Source: Saururus chinensis
Lineage: Eukaryota; Streptophyta; Magnoliopsida; Piperales; Saururaceae
Reading direction: 5' to 3'
NCBI GenBank assembly: GCA_035235625.1
Contig: CP141149.1
Coordinates: 14,697,893 to 14,761,892, forward strand
Length of the DNA stretch: 64,000 bases
The notes under the pieces are model-generated. The model searched no databases. It saw nothing but the letters and a program-made list of their open reading frames with translations, and had not been told where the DNA came from. Of this stretch, positions 1 through 12,790 are shown piece after piece (position 1 is the stretch's first letter; every line of letters begins with the position of its first letter). The translations under genes were made by a program, and so were the position numbers.

Positions 1-3000
1 AGTCAAAATAATTTGGGATTGTTATGTGCTTATATTTATTGTATTAATTAAGATAAGAAAGAAACTTATGAAATTAGCAGTTATGTTTGTACTTACAACA
101 CAAGCTGAGTATATTAAATATACATAGTGAGATAAAATAATCTATGTTTATAAAATATTAATTAGAACTACTAATTATCCTACTATCCATAATATATATA
201 TTTAATGTACATATATATAGTTGTTCTCCCAAAATTAATATTTAAGTTTAAATTGACAACTTTAATAATTTAGGGCAACATTAAGGAAATTTTTATAACT
301 TTTTGAAATATGTACTACTGTACAAAGTTCAAATTCTTACTAAATGCTATAGACCATTTCATTTATGCCATGAAAATAAGGTTTAAAATGGCTCATGGAT
401 CTAAGTCATTGAGATTATTGGTTTTTCATAATTACTAAAAACCCTTCCGTTGACATGTTAGTCCTTGTAATTGTTGTAACCCATTTGAACAAGCTTATGA
501 ACCTCATAAAAATGATTTACAAATAATTAATTCTCAAGTCTTAGAGAGTTGAAACCCGTAATTTTTTTTATACAATGAATCTCTTATACATGGTTAAAAG
601 GACCTATTTTTGGAGATTATTGATACGAGGCCGACATGTTTATAAGTATCATACACTATAGGTTAAAGTTTCTACTTTTTTGGTATGCTTAAACTTAAGG
701 TTTATTTACTTCTTATTCATACATATTTTTATTATGAATTTTGATATTTATTTATTTTATTATGTAAGTGATTTGTATTAATGTACACCTCATTAATAAT
801 AAAAATATTGTAAAAACTTCATTTTAAAACATGAATTAAAGTGTCATTGGTTGTTCAATCGACACGTTGGTATGGGTGTCAATGGCCATCGACATTACTA
901 CTAACATGTTAGTCCCTATTGACAATAACAATGCTAGTTCTTGCTTTAGACATTGACGTGATCATTGTCATGTCAACAATATATCATTGTAGGGAATTGT
1001 GTGTCTTTTCCAACTATAAGACATCTCATTGACACATCAATATTGAGGTTAGTGGTTTAAGAGAAGAACAAATTAATTTTTATAATCATAAAAAAAATTA
1101 AATTTGTCAAAACATGGTAAATCATGAAGTTTAGTAGAGATAGACCATTAATAATAGGAATTCATCACGAAAATAATTTTATTTAATTCTCAAAATGTTG
1201 AAGAATCACTTTTCACTTGTGACATGCTTCACAAGGTCAAATTTTATTATATCTTGTGCCTTCAAAAGTATAAAATTGTATCAAGATTGTTATAACCTAC
1301 CTCCTAGAGGACTTCTTTGGATTCCCATTTTCCCCTCATGCTAGTTTTCCATTGTTGAATATACCTCTCCTACACTTTGACCAAGGTTCCTTTTTCTTTC
1401 TTGGACTCTCTCAATTATGGAGTATTGATAATTTTGTGATCTTTACCCTTTTTAAGGGGTGTGCCTACCTCTTTAGTCTCATAATTGTGTAACCATACAC
1501 GTTCTTATCATAACATACTCTTCTTGATTCACCGACCCATCAGTAGCTTGTTGATAGTAAACTATACCCTTCAACGATGCACCCATTGATGCATTGGAAA
1601 TCTACCATTGGTACAAAATTATGAAATTTTGTTTTGATAAAAATTTTGGGTTCTACAAAGATTCAAATATGGCATGCACATCTTATATGAAAAAAAAATC
1701 ATTTTACAACAATAATCCTTTTGACCAAAAAGTTTAATTAAATTTCCAACAGTAGAGTAATTGTTTGAGTCATTATTCAATGTAGTGATACATAATTTGT
1801 CTATTCAATTACATTATCAATAACTTCTCTACTAAGTGGCACAAGAACAACACAAATTCAAGATCTTTTTATGTAACTTCTACTATTTGCAATAAATAGT
1901 CCAATGAGACACAAATAACCTTCATATATCAATAGTCAAACAAATTCTTTCGTTTGCAAATCCAATAATTGTTCTTAATTTATGTTTTTCTTCCAAATAC
2001 ATGTCCAAGACATATTTCCTCACCCTATTGCTAGACATGCTTAAATCTAGAGTTGAAAGGTAGATAAAAAATGTTTAAATTTAGGCTTCTCAACTTTGAT
2101 AAATAGAACCTCTAGCCTAATGATCATGATTGATAACTCTCTCCTTGCTTGTTCGTGGTCAAACTTCTATGGAATTAGTATTGCACCAAGCTCACCATCT
2201 TCACCCATTTCATGTGAGTGAGAGGTTAATACTTGTTAACTCTTGTCCCTTATGTGAAAATGTGTGAAAGATTTCTCTAAAAGCCTATTTAATGAGCTAG
2301 TTTAATTATTTGATAGACAACCTAAAGTATTATTACAATACTTGCATGTAGCACTAACCAATTTTTCTCGAAGAATTTACATTCATAATAAAATGCACTT
2401 AAATGTCAGATTCAGTGGGAAATGCCTATTCTTCTTATCAGCTTGGGGAGGATCACAACTTAGAGTAAAAGTATTATCATTGGCAGTAGATGCATTGGTA
2501 GCCAATTTATAGGTAGCTTGTGCATTTCTTTGCAACAGGTAAAATGGAAGTATCAATTACATATTAATAGCATTTCAAGCCTAAGAAATAAATCACAATA
2601 CAAATTAAATGCATAATATGCAAAATAAACATGCAAGTACCTTAGTGTCTTCACCATCTTTTGAAGCTATATTCTTTTGAGTTAATTGTCACTTCAAGGA
2701 GAAACTCAAAATTTTGATCCACCCAAGTGAAGACAAGGTTTAGGATTTCCCCCTCTCAATCCTTGTGCACCTGCAACAAAAAAAAATTAATTAATTAAAC
2801 AAGTGAATCTTTCATAAAAATTAACAACTGTAAGACCGAATTAACATATTCTCCAAATCAATATTAAGCAACAAAGATCAATTTAATTTATTTATGATAG
2901 ACCAAAAGAAACAAACAACAAAACACAAACTAGTCACTGAAACTATCCAGTCTTGAGAATGCCAAAAAAAATATTCCAAATATCTATACTATTATTAAAG

Positions 3001-3480
3001 TAAAAAAGAGGGCAAATAATTTTGTCACACTATACCTTATTACCTTTCTAAGATGATAATACTTATGACTACATAGGGTTTGTAAGAACATAAGTGTACT
3101 TATTTTATTTATTGGTTTATTTTGTTGATCAAAACAATATTATTGATACGTAATTGAGAGTTGGTTTAAGTTTGAAGATTTAATTTTGAAAATGAATTAA
3201 AAGAAAGATTTATATTTGTATTTCATCAGGTAAAACCATTTATGCACATGCATTTATATATTTTAATATAAGAATTAGCCGAAGTATGTGAATGTGAAGT
3301 GTCTCATGTATTTAGCTATCTAAACACTTCTGAGTCTTCAGATTTGCTCTACTTTCACAATGTGATTTTGAACAATAACCAATCTATCATATGACTTAAA
3401 TTACACATCAATTTGACATTATTTTAGTCACGAAAATAAATTAATACAATACACATGACTCTATATGTATGAACAATCCT
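1..3480. other. AT-rich unassigned DNA
   Basis: No open reading frame of note and no recognisable protein remnant on either strand. The stretch around 840-1060 is enriched in short motifs of the ATTGACA / TCGACA type. Intron-like pyrimidine tracts occur near 2640-2800, but I could not assign a family. Probably old transposon debris. Confidence 0.5.
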
Positions 3481-4205
3481 ATATACTAGGGATGAAGATT
3501 AACAAGTATAGAAATGTAGGATGGTTGAGTATATCCTAGTCGAACCCGGTCCAAGGGCTGGTTGAAGTGCATGGGGGTGACAAAGTATCAATTTACAGAA
3601 GACTTAACCCCTTAAATGGGTGTAATACTCACAAAGTAGCTCATCGTTTTATCTCTGTATAAGAAAAAATAAAGAAAGTATAAAGGACACGAAATCAAAA
3701 TTAGTCCTCAAGTCTCATACTCACATTCTTACAATACAAAGCCATCAAACATGGCTCAAGTCATAACATCAGAATGAGTCTAAAGCCAAAAATGGCTAAT
3801 AATGTATAAGACAGAGTCAACCAAACATAATATTCTAACACATATGCAGAATAAACAAGCAATAATAGCAAGGCTTCTAGGCTCCCACGCTTACTCCCAA
3901 TCATCACCCACATACTCCTCATAAAGAGGGACCTGGTTGTTTGTATGTCGCACCATGTAGTCCAAAATATAAAACACGAGAAAGTGGGGTGAGTAAAATA
4001 CTCAGCAAGGTTTATGTACTTTGAGATGGTAAATCTGAAAAAGTCATAGGTATTCCATACTATTCATCACATGAAACATTTCATCATATCATCTCATTTC
4101 TGATTACATTCTCAATGTTTAACCATACCTAATCATAAATAACCATTCAACATGAGAGTATTTTGAAACATAATATTTATAACATGAATAATCATATTAA
4201 ATCAT

Positions 4206-4415
4206 AAACATTCATCATGCATAAAGAATGTCTCTAACACCCTAACATAATTTTGCACATTTATTCTCATTCATAAACATTCACCTTGCATGACAAATAT
4301 CTCAAACACACTATCCATATTTATACATTTCATTCCCATTTATAAGCATTTACCCTTCATGACAAGTATCTCAAACACACTATCCATATTCATAAACCAA
4401 ATTAACATGTCACAT
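4206..4415. repeat. About 69-bp tandem repeat, three units
   Basis: Three degenerate units start at about 4206, 4275 and 4344. Each begins AAACATTCA or AAGCATTTA and contains a TATCTCAAACACACTATCC-like core in units 2 and 3. They lie inside LTR family B. A short reading frame over them is a product of the repeat, not a gene. Confidence 0.65.
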
Positions 4416-6138
4416 AATCTCAATTATCTGTACACAACCTGTGCAACTGGGTATAATAATATCTCATGCACATGCATCATCAACAATAGTGAATGCCTCC
4501 ATTATGGAGAAAAATACAATTATACCACCTGCTTTGAACATAGTCTGATTTCTTAAATGGAAACATAGGGTGTTGGGGTAGTCAGCCCATTTGCTTGCCC
4601 TTGACCAGTCACAAAGGAAGGCCCAATTTCCTTACAGAAACATAGAGCAGTTTGCTCACCCTAGACAGTCTTGGCTAGAAACGTCTGATCTCCTCACGAA
4701 GACTTAGAGTAGTGTGTTCGCCCTTAACATCTTTTACAGTGGAGATAGTCCAATTTTCACAAAAGAAACCTAGAACATGTGGTAGCCGGTGCATATAGGC
4801 CTACCACACTGGATGCTTAGGGTCCGGATGATTCAATCAAAAAATCTCAACCACAATAATTCATCTCAAATCAACTCAACTCGGGAGGATCCATGTTCAA
4901 AGTAGGAACTCAAAACAAGATCATGTCCTTTTAGACAAACCAATTTTGATAAGTTATCGATAGATTAATTCAGCAAATAATATCACTCAATTGCATCCAA
5001 TTGATCAACCACAGCTAATCTCAATGAAATCTCATTCGTCAATCCATCTCATAATGCATGCAATATAGTGTATACGTGAGCAATACTACATGAATCATAA
5101 TTCATGAAATGTGCTCCTAACAGCCATACATGCATCATTTCTAAGCATATGTATTAAACAATCACCACAATTATCTCCACAAGTATGTGTACATGGTAAT
5201 AACATTCAATTCTAAGCATGGGCTACACACATACTCTCATGATTTAATTATGGCTATTCCTTATTGAAATCATAGGTGAAAACCATCAAAAAATACAAAT
5301 CTAAGTTAAATACAACTTCATGCTAGACTTAGGTAAGCATACTTATTATCACACTTAAGCTAGACATGAAACTATAATTCAACCATAATTTAGCATAATA
5401 TGTGAAAACATACAAGTCCATTCTCATACTTTAAATTTGTTGGAATCCTAAGTAAAACATATAGAATCACTCAACATAAATTTATGATAAGAGTAATAAC
5501 ATACTAAAATCGAATAGTATGTAACCCACTTCATTTTGAACATCATCATAGCTTTCAAATTAATATTCATGTCCTCACAGTAGCATTTTCAAGTAAAAAT
5601 TACTCAATATAATCATAATAAATGGTATTTAAGAAGAACATGAAATTGGAACAAAATAGCCAAAATGGCAAAACTATCGTTTGGCCGATCGATCGGCTTG
5701 TAGGGCCATTCAAACGCTAGTACAGTAACTCTGGTTTGTCTTCAACGTTACGAACCCAAAACCGAAAATACATAAATCTGACATAAACAATCAAATCTAA
5801 CTCCCAAACATCCTAATCTTGAAATTAAAGCTTAAGAAATGATAGATCTTGTCATTTATTAACTAAAACGCAAAGAAATCACTAAAAAGATTAAGCTTTA
5901 CATAACCCACCATTACTGCTCAACTTCATGCAAAGCCCATATAAATCATCATAAACTTCAAATCCGAACATAAACCTATTTTTGGAAGAAAACTTTTACC
6001 TTTAGTGAGTTGGTCTAAAATCGAAGCTTCAATTTCTTCAAATCCCTTAATCAACATTTCTTCTTTTGGAATGGGGATTAGGGCCTCTTAGCCTTCATGT
6101 TCTAGCCCTTCCCAAATAGGAAAGGAGCTGCGGCTTTT

Positions 6139-6146
6139 TATTTATA
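6139..6146 (-). promoter_or_regulatory. TATA box of LTR family B
   Basis: The minus strand reads TATAAATA about 400 bp inside the proposed LTR start at 6546, the spacing expected for a U3 promoter in a long plant LTR. Activity is unknown. Confidence 0.35.
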
Positions 6147-6546
6147 GTAAGTCATAGGGTACACCTAGAATTTGGGGTACGAATAGAATTTCATACTAAA
6201 AATAGGTAATTTGCTCATTTTAAGTCCAAAACGAAGTCTAAAAATTTTAAAACACTTTAATAGTGAAATAACATGGGTTTAAGGTTTTGTGGGACCCATC
6301 ATCCCAAATTATGGGACTCATGATGGGACCTACACCTTAATTTTTCAGAAAAATTACCAAAAATTTTAGAAAGATTTGAATTGACTTAGTTTAAATAAAA
6401 ACTAAAAAAATAACAAAATATTAATTAAAACTATTGTTAACCATCTTAAATCTCAAAATAAGTCAAATCGGCCAAATTTAACACTAAACCATACAATATT
6501 AACAAAACAAATTAAATAAACCAATTTAGAGTTTAGGAATCTTACA

Positions 6547-7144
6547 CTACAAGGTCTAAAGGAATGTGAGGGTAAACCCACAACCCTATATTATATGGTA
6601 GATGTGTAGGCGGGCTCGATCACTTGAGCACTTGCATGCATATACTATATTATGAACTAGTTGTATATAATTATGAATTGCATCATGCATATCACTCATT
6701 ATGTGAGCCATACTTAATGTAACCATGTGTGTGGGACGATTGTGGATAATTAAGTAATGATCAACCCTCTCATGGGGCATGACCACAAGAACTGAGCTAT
6801 GGGACTGTTGAGGGCCCACACCTATGTAGGAGACACCATAGATAGGCTTGAGTAGGACTTGCTTCTAAGAAGTATATTGGGCTTTGAAAGCCCAAGCCCA
6901 TTTTGGGTGTGATCAAGAAGAGATAAAATAAGCATAAAAAAGGTGTTTGAGAAACCTTGGATACCTGCTCCCCATAATCTAGCCATCACACCCTTTTTTC
7001 TCTCTCCTTAGGAGAAAAATCTCCCTTGCTCTTCTTTCTTGCACAAGAAGACAAAACAATACCCTTTCTCTTGTGTTTTCTCTTGCACAAAAAATACACC
7101 CTTTCCCTTATATTCTTTCTAACACAAAATGATAAAACAACAAC
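6547..7144. other. Repeat-flanking DNA, no gene
   Basis: No convincing coding sequence. The part from 6870 to 7140 is rich in TTCTCTTGCACAA-type repeats and pyrimidine runs, resembling the R/U5 part of an LTR. The retrotransposon LTR starting at 7145 inserted next to it. Confidence 0.35.
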
Positions 7145-7934
7145 TGTAACACCCTAACCCATAAAACTGACCCCAACTAGGGGTTATTTGGAAAATAAAA
7201 GACCAACTAGAAGCTGCAAACTCTGTGTGCGATAGTCATAACAATCCCTTATGTACTATAGAGCTTTAACGCTTCGTTGTGTGTAGGTCAGAACAAACCT
7301 AATTTGGATTAGGCCAACATTGTTATACAGTTGGTTGCCTATGTATGTATTGGATACCATGTACAGCGTTATTCAAATACAATCGGATCCGAATGTAGTT
7401 CTATGTAATGGCTATTATATGCATTAAACATCCCAAAATTATATATGTTAAAATATGTATATCCTCACATCTGAATAAATTATCCAAAATCAGGCAGAAA
7501 TCTAAGAACTCATTTTGGAGTCGAATGAATGCTAATAAATCAGCAAAATCACAACTATCACAGAGATAAACAAAACACTAGCAAAATCACATGTGCCGCT
7601 CTATTACAGAGCAGAGTAGAATACACAACAAAACATATTAGATCATATCAGATTTCATTTGCTCATAACCGATCATATCAAATCAAATTGGAGCATATCA
7701 AATCATAACAGAGCATTTTAGAGCAGATCAAATCACAACAACATCAAAGCACATTGAATCAGAACTTATTAGCATATATTATATCATAGTAAATATATAT
7801 CTGCAATTAGTATATTAATAACACTAAATAAGATATACATGCATATAAATCATATTAAATCAAAAAATCAGAAATGCTTACTCCCCTATAGTTATGGAAG
7901 TAGCGACATTTGAAATTGCTTGTTTCCTCAGAGT

Positions 7935-7942
7935 GTCCTCAC
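7935..7942. repeat. Left target-site duplication of hAT-1
   Basis: GTCCTCAC directly precedes the element terminus TAGGCCTGGG. The partner GTTCTCAC follows the other end at 12097-12104 with one mismatch. Eight bases is the hAT duplication length. Confidence 0.85.
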
Positions 7943-10900
7943 TAGGCCTGGGAAAATTCAACCCGACCCGTTTACCCGACCTGCCTAACCCTACACCCGA
8001 CCCGACCCGATTATAGGTAGGGTCAGGGTTAGGGTTTAAACCCTTGACCCATTTTTAAAGTAGGGTCGGGTCGAACCCGACCCGCACAACCCGGCAAAAC
8101 CCATTTTACCCGACTATAAATTATTAAAAACCCTACTCGATGACGGCTGCAACAGTGCAATAGTATAGTTTTACCTAACTTCTCGTCTTCTCCATTGGAT
8201 GCGGCCATGGTCTTCTCCTGTTCTCCATTGCATCTGGAATTTTGGATGCACCTTCAGTGGGGTATGTTCTCCATTGCACCTTCAAAATTCTGGAATTCTG
8301 GATGCACCTTCAGCCCATTCAAGTGATCAACCAAGCCAGTGAAGCCACAACCCACAACTTTTAGATGTCTATTCAAGATCAACCAAAACAAGAAGTGCAT
8401 GAGACTCTGAAATATGGTTTCATCTACTCCCCCTTGTGTCTTCTGAAAAAATGCATATGGTAGTCTACTGTCAACTTTGGAAACTATTAACTAACTGGTA
8501 AGTGGTAAGTCATTCAAAATATGAGACGTTGAAATTCTTCTCTTCGCCATTATGGGCATTGCTGGATGGAGAAACCTGAATGATGATTGTTGTTACATTG
8601 TTCACTTTATGATTTAATTACTTGCTCTGTCATGATGGCTTTTACTGTATTACATTCTTCTCAATTTTGAGTTTTTTCTCTTGAATCTCCTCCCCCTTGC
8701 TAAGTTGCTATCCTCTCCCTTGCTGAGTTGCTGTAAGTTGTAATGTTGCTCAGTCATGAATTATGACTTACGTTTCACTTGAAGTCTTGAATACATGCAT
8801 GATAAAAGTTGTTGCACCACTTCATTAGTTCATTCATCATTGTCATTTTGTCTTCATGTTTCCACTTCAAGTGCATGCAAAAGTAGAGAGGAAATGATGT
8901 CAGGTTTTTATGCTTTATTTATGCCATATTTTGTAACTTCAGTTATTTTCTTTGCCTCTATGTACTTATATAAGTGTAACCAATAAGAGGCATTGTCTAA
9001 TAATATGTGTTATGATAGACTTCTTTTTTAACTGTGTATGAGATGTTAAAGTTGTACTGATGTGTTATGACAAATGCTTAAGTGTAGCAGACCCTCTACA
9101 AGAAATTAAATATCCACAAAGCATGAGATTTTATGAAGAAAATGCTAGAAACAAATATTTTGTCTAGTGTATGAATATTGGTGCAGTGAAACTAAAATAT
9201 TGGTTCAAAAAATATATTTTTACCTTTTTTTAGCCATGAAACTTTCTAGTTTAACTGTATGAGGATGATTTTTTTGGTTAGGGACAATAATTTTCATATA
9301 TGAATTTATTGCAGAAAAATATGTCTAATTCAATAGACCATTGTGATGAAATGAGTGAGAATGATGTAATGCCCATAGACCCACAAGATGAAGAAGTTAA
9401 TCAAACTCAGAAAAGGATAAAGAAATCGAAGTGCACATCTGATTTTTGGGAGCACTTTGATAGGAAGACTAATGAAAAAGGAGAAAAGGTGGCTATGTGT
9501 AAACATTGCTCAACAACATACCCAGATGATTCAAGGAGATATGGACATTCGAATTTAAAGTGTCATGCAACTACTTGTTTGAAGAAGAAGAATAATAAAG
9601 ATGTGGGTCAAATGATTATGCAAGGAAATGAGACTGGGATTTTGAAAGTCTGACCTATACAATTAGATCAAGATATATTTTGAGGAAAAATTGCAGCTGC
9701 TATTATTAAACATGATTTGTCATTCAGTTTTGTGGAATATGAGGGAATAAGGGATCTTGTTAGTTACCTAAACCCAGATGTGAAAATTATTTGCAGAAAA
9801 ACTGCGAAGGGTGATATTATTAAGTTGCACAAAAAGGCGAAAGGAGAAATATATAGCAAATTGGTGTCAACTCCTGGTAAGATATGCTTGACATCAGACT
9901 GCCTCAATCACAACAGATGGCTATATTTGTCTCACATCTCATTTCATAGATCAAAATTGGGTGTTGCAAAAAAAAGTTCTCAATTTCAGCTCCATGTCAT
10001 TACCACACACTGGTGTAGCTATTGCAGAGAAAGTATTTTCACTTTTGAAGAAATGGGGAATTGAGAAAAAAATATTTTCCATCACATTAGATAATGCATC
10101 TGCAAATGATGTGTTTGTGCAAAACCTCAACAACTAACTTTCAATGAGCAATTCTTTGATGGGCAAAGGTAAGTTTTTCCATATTAGGTGTTGTGCACAT
10201 ATCATAAACCTTATTGTGCAGGATGGCTTGAAATTGTTAAAAAGGTGCTTTGGAGAAGGTACAAGAAAATGTGAAATATATTAAAAGTTCACAAGCTCGA
10301 AAAAATAAATTCTTGGAGTGTATTGAGCGTATAAGGATGACATATAAGAATGACATTTCTCAAGATGTTCCTACAAGGTGGAACTCCACTTATTTAATGC
10401 TTGAAAGTTGGTTACAATACAAAAAAGCATTTTGTAGTTTGGGGATGTGGGATACATCTTATATGGATTGTCCAACCCTAGATGAGTGGAATCAAATTGA
10501 TGAAATATCCAAGTACTTGAAGACTTTCTATGATGTCACAAATATATTTTCAGGAACAAAGTATTCAATATCTAATCTTTATTTTCATGGGGTTTGGAAA
10601 ATTCAAATGAAGTTGAAGAAAGCTTTTCTAAATGATGGTTCTTTATATGAAGTGACTAAGAAGATGCAAGAAAATTTTGACAAATATTGGCAAAGTTACA
10701 GTCCAATTTTGGCTATAGTTGTCGTCCTAGATTCACGATACAAGCTTGAGTTTGTTGAGTTTTGTTACAAAAAGTTGTATCCTACTAATTGGGAAGATGA
10801 AGTTTCAAAAGTCCGCCTCGCAATGGAAGATCTATTTAAGGAGTATTCTCACATTACTACCAATGTGCTAACACAAAATGATTTATCATCAAATAACACG

Positions 10901-12096
10901 TGTCAACCAATTGGTATTCGAGAGTTTTCATTGGATGAAGACAATGAAGATGATCTACTTGTAAGTTAGAATACTCTCATTATAATATTTTATTTATTTG
11001 TTGGGAATTTTTCATAATGCACTATGTTCTTTGTAGGACTTTCAAAACTATCAAAGTGCAAGAGCTCCATGCCAATTATCACATTTACAGATGTATCTTC
11101 AAGAGTCAAAATGGGCTCTCAATCAGCCTTTACACATCCTCAATTATTGGCAATCTCAACAGTATCATTATCCTGATCTCTCTTACATGGCTCGCAATAT
11201 TTTGGCTATCCCTATATCAATTGTTGCTTCAGAGGCAGCATTTAGTGTTGGAGGAAGAGTTTTAGATCAATACCGGAGTTCTCTTAAATCTGAAAGTATT
11301 GAAGCATTAGTCACAACTCGAGACTGGCTTTTTGATGCAGGAGGTATATGTTCTTTTCTAATTATTATTTTTTATATTGTTATATAATTTATATTTTATT
11401 CTAGTTACTTATTTTTTGTCGAACATTGTAGTGGACTATATGGAAACGCTGGTAGAGACTAAAGATCTAATTAATGATGTCATGGCCAAAGGTGGAGAAG
11501 ATTAGAAAGAAATTTTCATAGAATTCTATTGCTCTTAGATTTTATTTTATTTGATATTTAATTAGTAATTTTTGTGAGATTATTATGTTGTTGGCCAATT
11601 AAACTTGTTTATACTATTATTATGACATTTATTTAGTGCATACTATATTGAACTAAAGGTGCTTAAACACAGATTTGGGCATGAATAAGATATTTGGAGC
11701 ATAGTGATCACATATATTTTATTTTGTGGCAGCCATCCATTTTGGGATAATAGAGGATGATATCTTCAAGGTGTGATTAATTTATAGATATTTTAATTTA
11801 TTTTTTATTATTCTTTTGTGTCTTCGTTGATGGTTATTGGCTACTATAAAAATGTGTCAAGCACAATTAAGCAAAAGAACCAAACGTTACAAATTAATGT
11901 TGCAAAGAGAAGGTATAAAATACTAGTCTAATAAAAAAAATTGAGAAAAAAATAGGCTTACCTGCATACCCGACCCGACCCAACTCAAGTAGGGTTAGGG
12001 TTTAGATTTTTGACCCGATTTAAAAATAGGGTCGAGTAATTACCCGACCCGATTTTAGTGCTGGTCAAGGTCAACCCGACCTGATTCCCAGCCCTA
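7943..12096 (+). mobile_element. hAT-superfamily DNA transposon (hAT-1)
   Basis: A 4154-bp element with short imperfect terminal inverted repeats: TAGGCCTGGGAA on the left and the reverse complement of TTCCCAGCCCTA on the right. It is bounded by 8-bp duplications. Both ends carry subterminal arrays of CCCGACCCG and a telobox-like TTAGGGTTT (8029-8037 and 11995-12003). The only gene is a plus-strand hAT transposase, now broken. The host LTR has a paralogous uninterrupted copy at 16708-16716, which confirms the insertion point. Confidence 0.88.
9300..11505 (+). pseudogene. hAT transposase pseudogene (BED finger, RNase H-like core, hAT C-terminal domain)
   Basis: The product would be the cut-and-paste transposase of hAT-1. 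The first segment (9300-9653) has a BED-type finger: FWEHFD, then CKHC with a later HSNLKCH. After stops at about 9651 and 9680 the frame continues as the conserved IRDLVSYLNP and KICLTSD region. A one-base shift near 9905 and another near 10235 interrupt the core. 10250-10960 encodes the DVPTRWNSTYLML and FYDVTNIFSGT segments. Two introns keep GT..AG borders (10961-11036 and 11344-11431). The exon at 11037-11343 holds the dimerisation motif (IPISIVASEAAFSVGGRVLD), and the last exon ends at TAG 11503-11505. Several disruptions make it non-functional, but the domain order is complete. Member of the plant RICESLEEPER/DAYSLEEPER-like class by motif. Confidence 0.85.
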
Positions 12097-12104
12097 GTTC
12101 TCAC
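12097..12104. repeat. Right target-site duplication of hAT-1
   Basis: GTTCTCAC, directly after the terminus CCCAGCCCTA; seven of eight bases match GTCCTCAC at 7935-7942. Confidence 0.85.
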
Positions 12105-12229
12105 TTTCAGGTCCAAAATGGCGGGCAGAACCTCCTCTAGTTCCGAAACATCTTTCTCATTATGTCTAAAGGTAGTAGACAAACACTACCTTTAACCCGG
12201 GGACATTTCCCCCGTTGTGGCCTAAAGTC

Positions 12230-12790
12230 AATAAACATAACTTCCCCTTAACCTAGAACACTTCACACTTCACGTAGCGGATAGTGCCTCCCTTACCCAG
12301 AGATACTTTTCTCTCTAAACATCCGTAGACGATGGACAAACTTTTACCTTACCCGGAGACTCTTTTCTCTTTTCATGCCCATAAACTGTGGATAGACCTT
12401 CCCTTAACCCGAGGTACTTCACACTTCTCGTAGTAGACAAAACATCCCCTACCCGGAGATACCCTTCTCTCAATGCATCTACAGACGACAGATAGACTTT
12501 CCCCATACACAGAGACACTTTTCTCTTTCTGTGCCCGTAAGTTTCGAACAGAATTTCCCCTTAGCCCGAGGGATGTATCTCATATTACGTGGCCTTTTAG
12601 CGAAAAATGAAGCCTTCTCTACTAGGGGTCACTTCCCTTATTGTGGCCCGACAATGGAAGACGTAGCCTCCTCTTACTTTAAGCCACTTGTCTCGCTTCA
12701 GGGCTTAAGGGTGATGGGCATAGTTTTTCTTGCCTCGAGGCATTTCTCCCTTAAAAGGTCACCAACTCGAGGAATAGATACTTCCATTGC
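12230..12790. repeat. Array of about 57-bp degenerate units inside the LTR
   Basis: Repeated units of the form TACCCGGAGATAC..TTTTCTCT..GTAGAC..GACAGAC..TTCCCC. Equivalent arrays occur in the other LTR copies at about 16790-17400 (same strand) and 57800-58330 (opposite strand), so the array belongs to the family rather than being a local expansion. Confidence 0.7.

Larger units (their letters stand above)
3487..6546 (-). mobile_element. Long LTR-like repeat, family B
   Basis: Read on the minus strand the block starts TGTAAGATTCC near 6546. It has a TATAAATA box at 6139-6146 followed by a leader, and runs into a 3' portion that is clearly homologous, in opposite orientation, to 43380-44095. 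Shared landmarks are the CTTGCTGAGTATTTTACTCAC stretch, CTTTCTCGTGT, an ACCAGG-containing block and the AAGGGGTTAAGTCTT block. Size (about 3 kb), promoter position and lack of coding sequence fit a solo or orphan LTR of a Ty3/gypsy element. The lower boundary is not defined. Homology is seen directly; the LTR identity is inferred. Confidence 0.5.

Noticed and set aside
6586..6819. 77-aa minus-strand reading frame
   Set aside because: No family match, no promoter and His/Asp-rich composition of chance type in repeat flank.
8026..8040. Interstitial telomere repeat
   Set aside because: Only one to two TTTAGGG-like units, repeated symmetrically at both hAT ends; better explained as a subterminal telobox.
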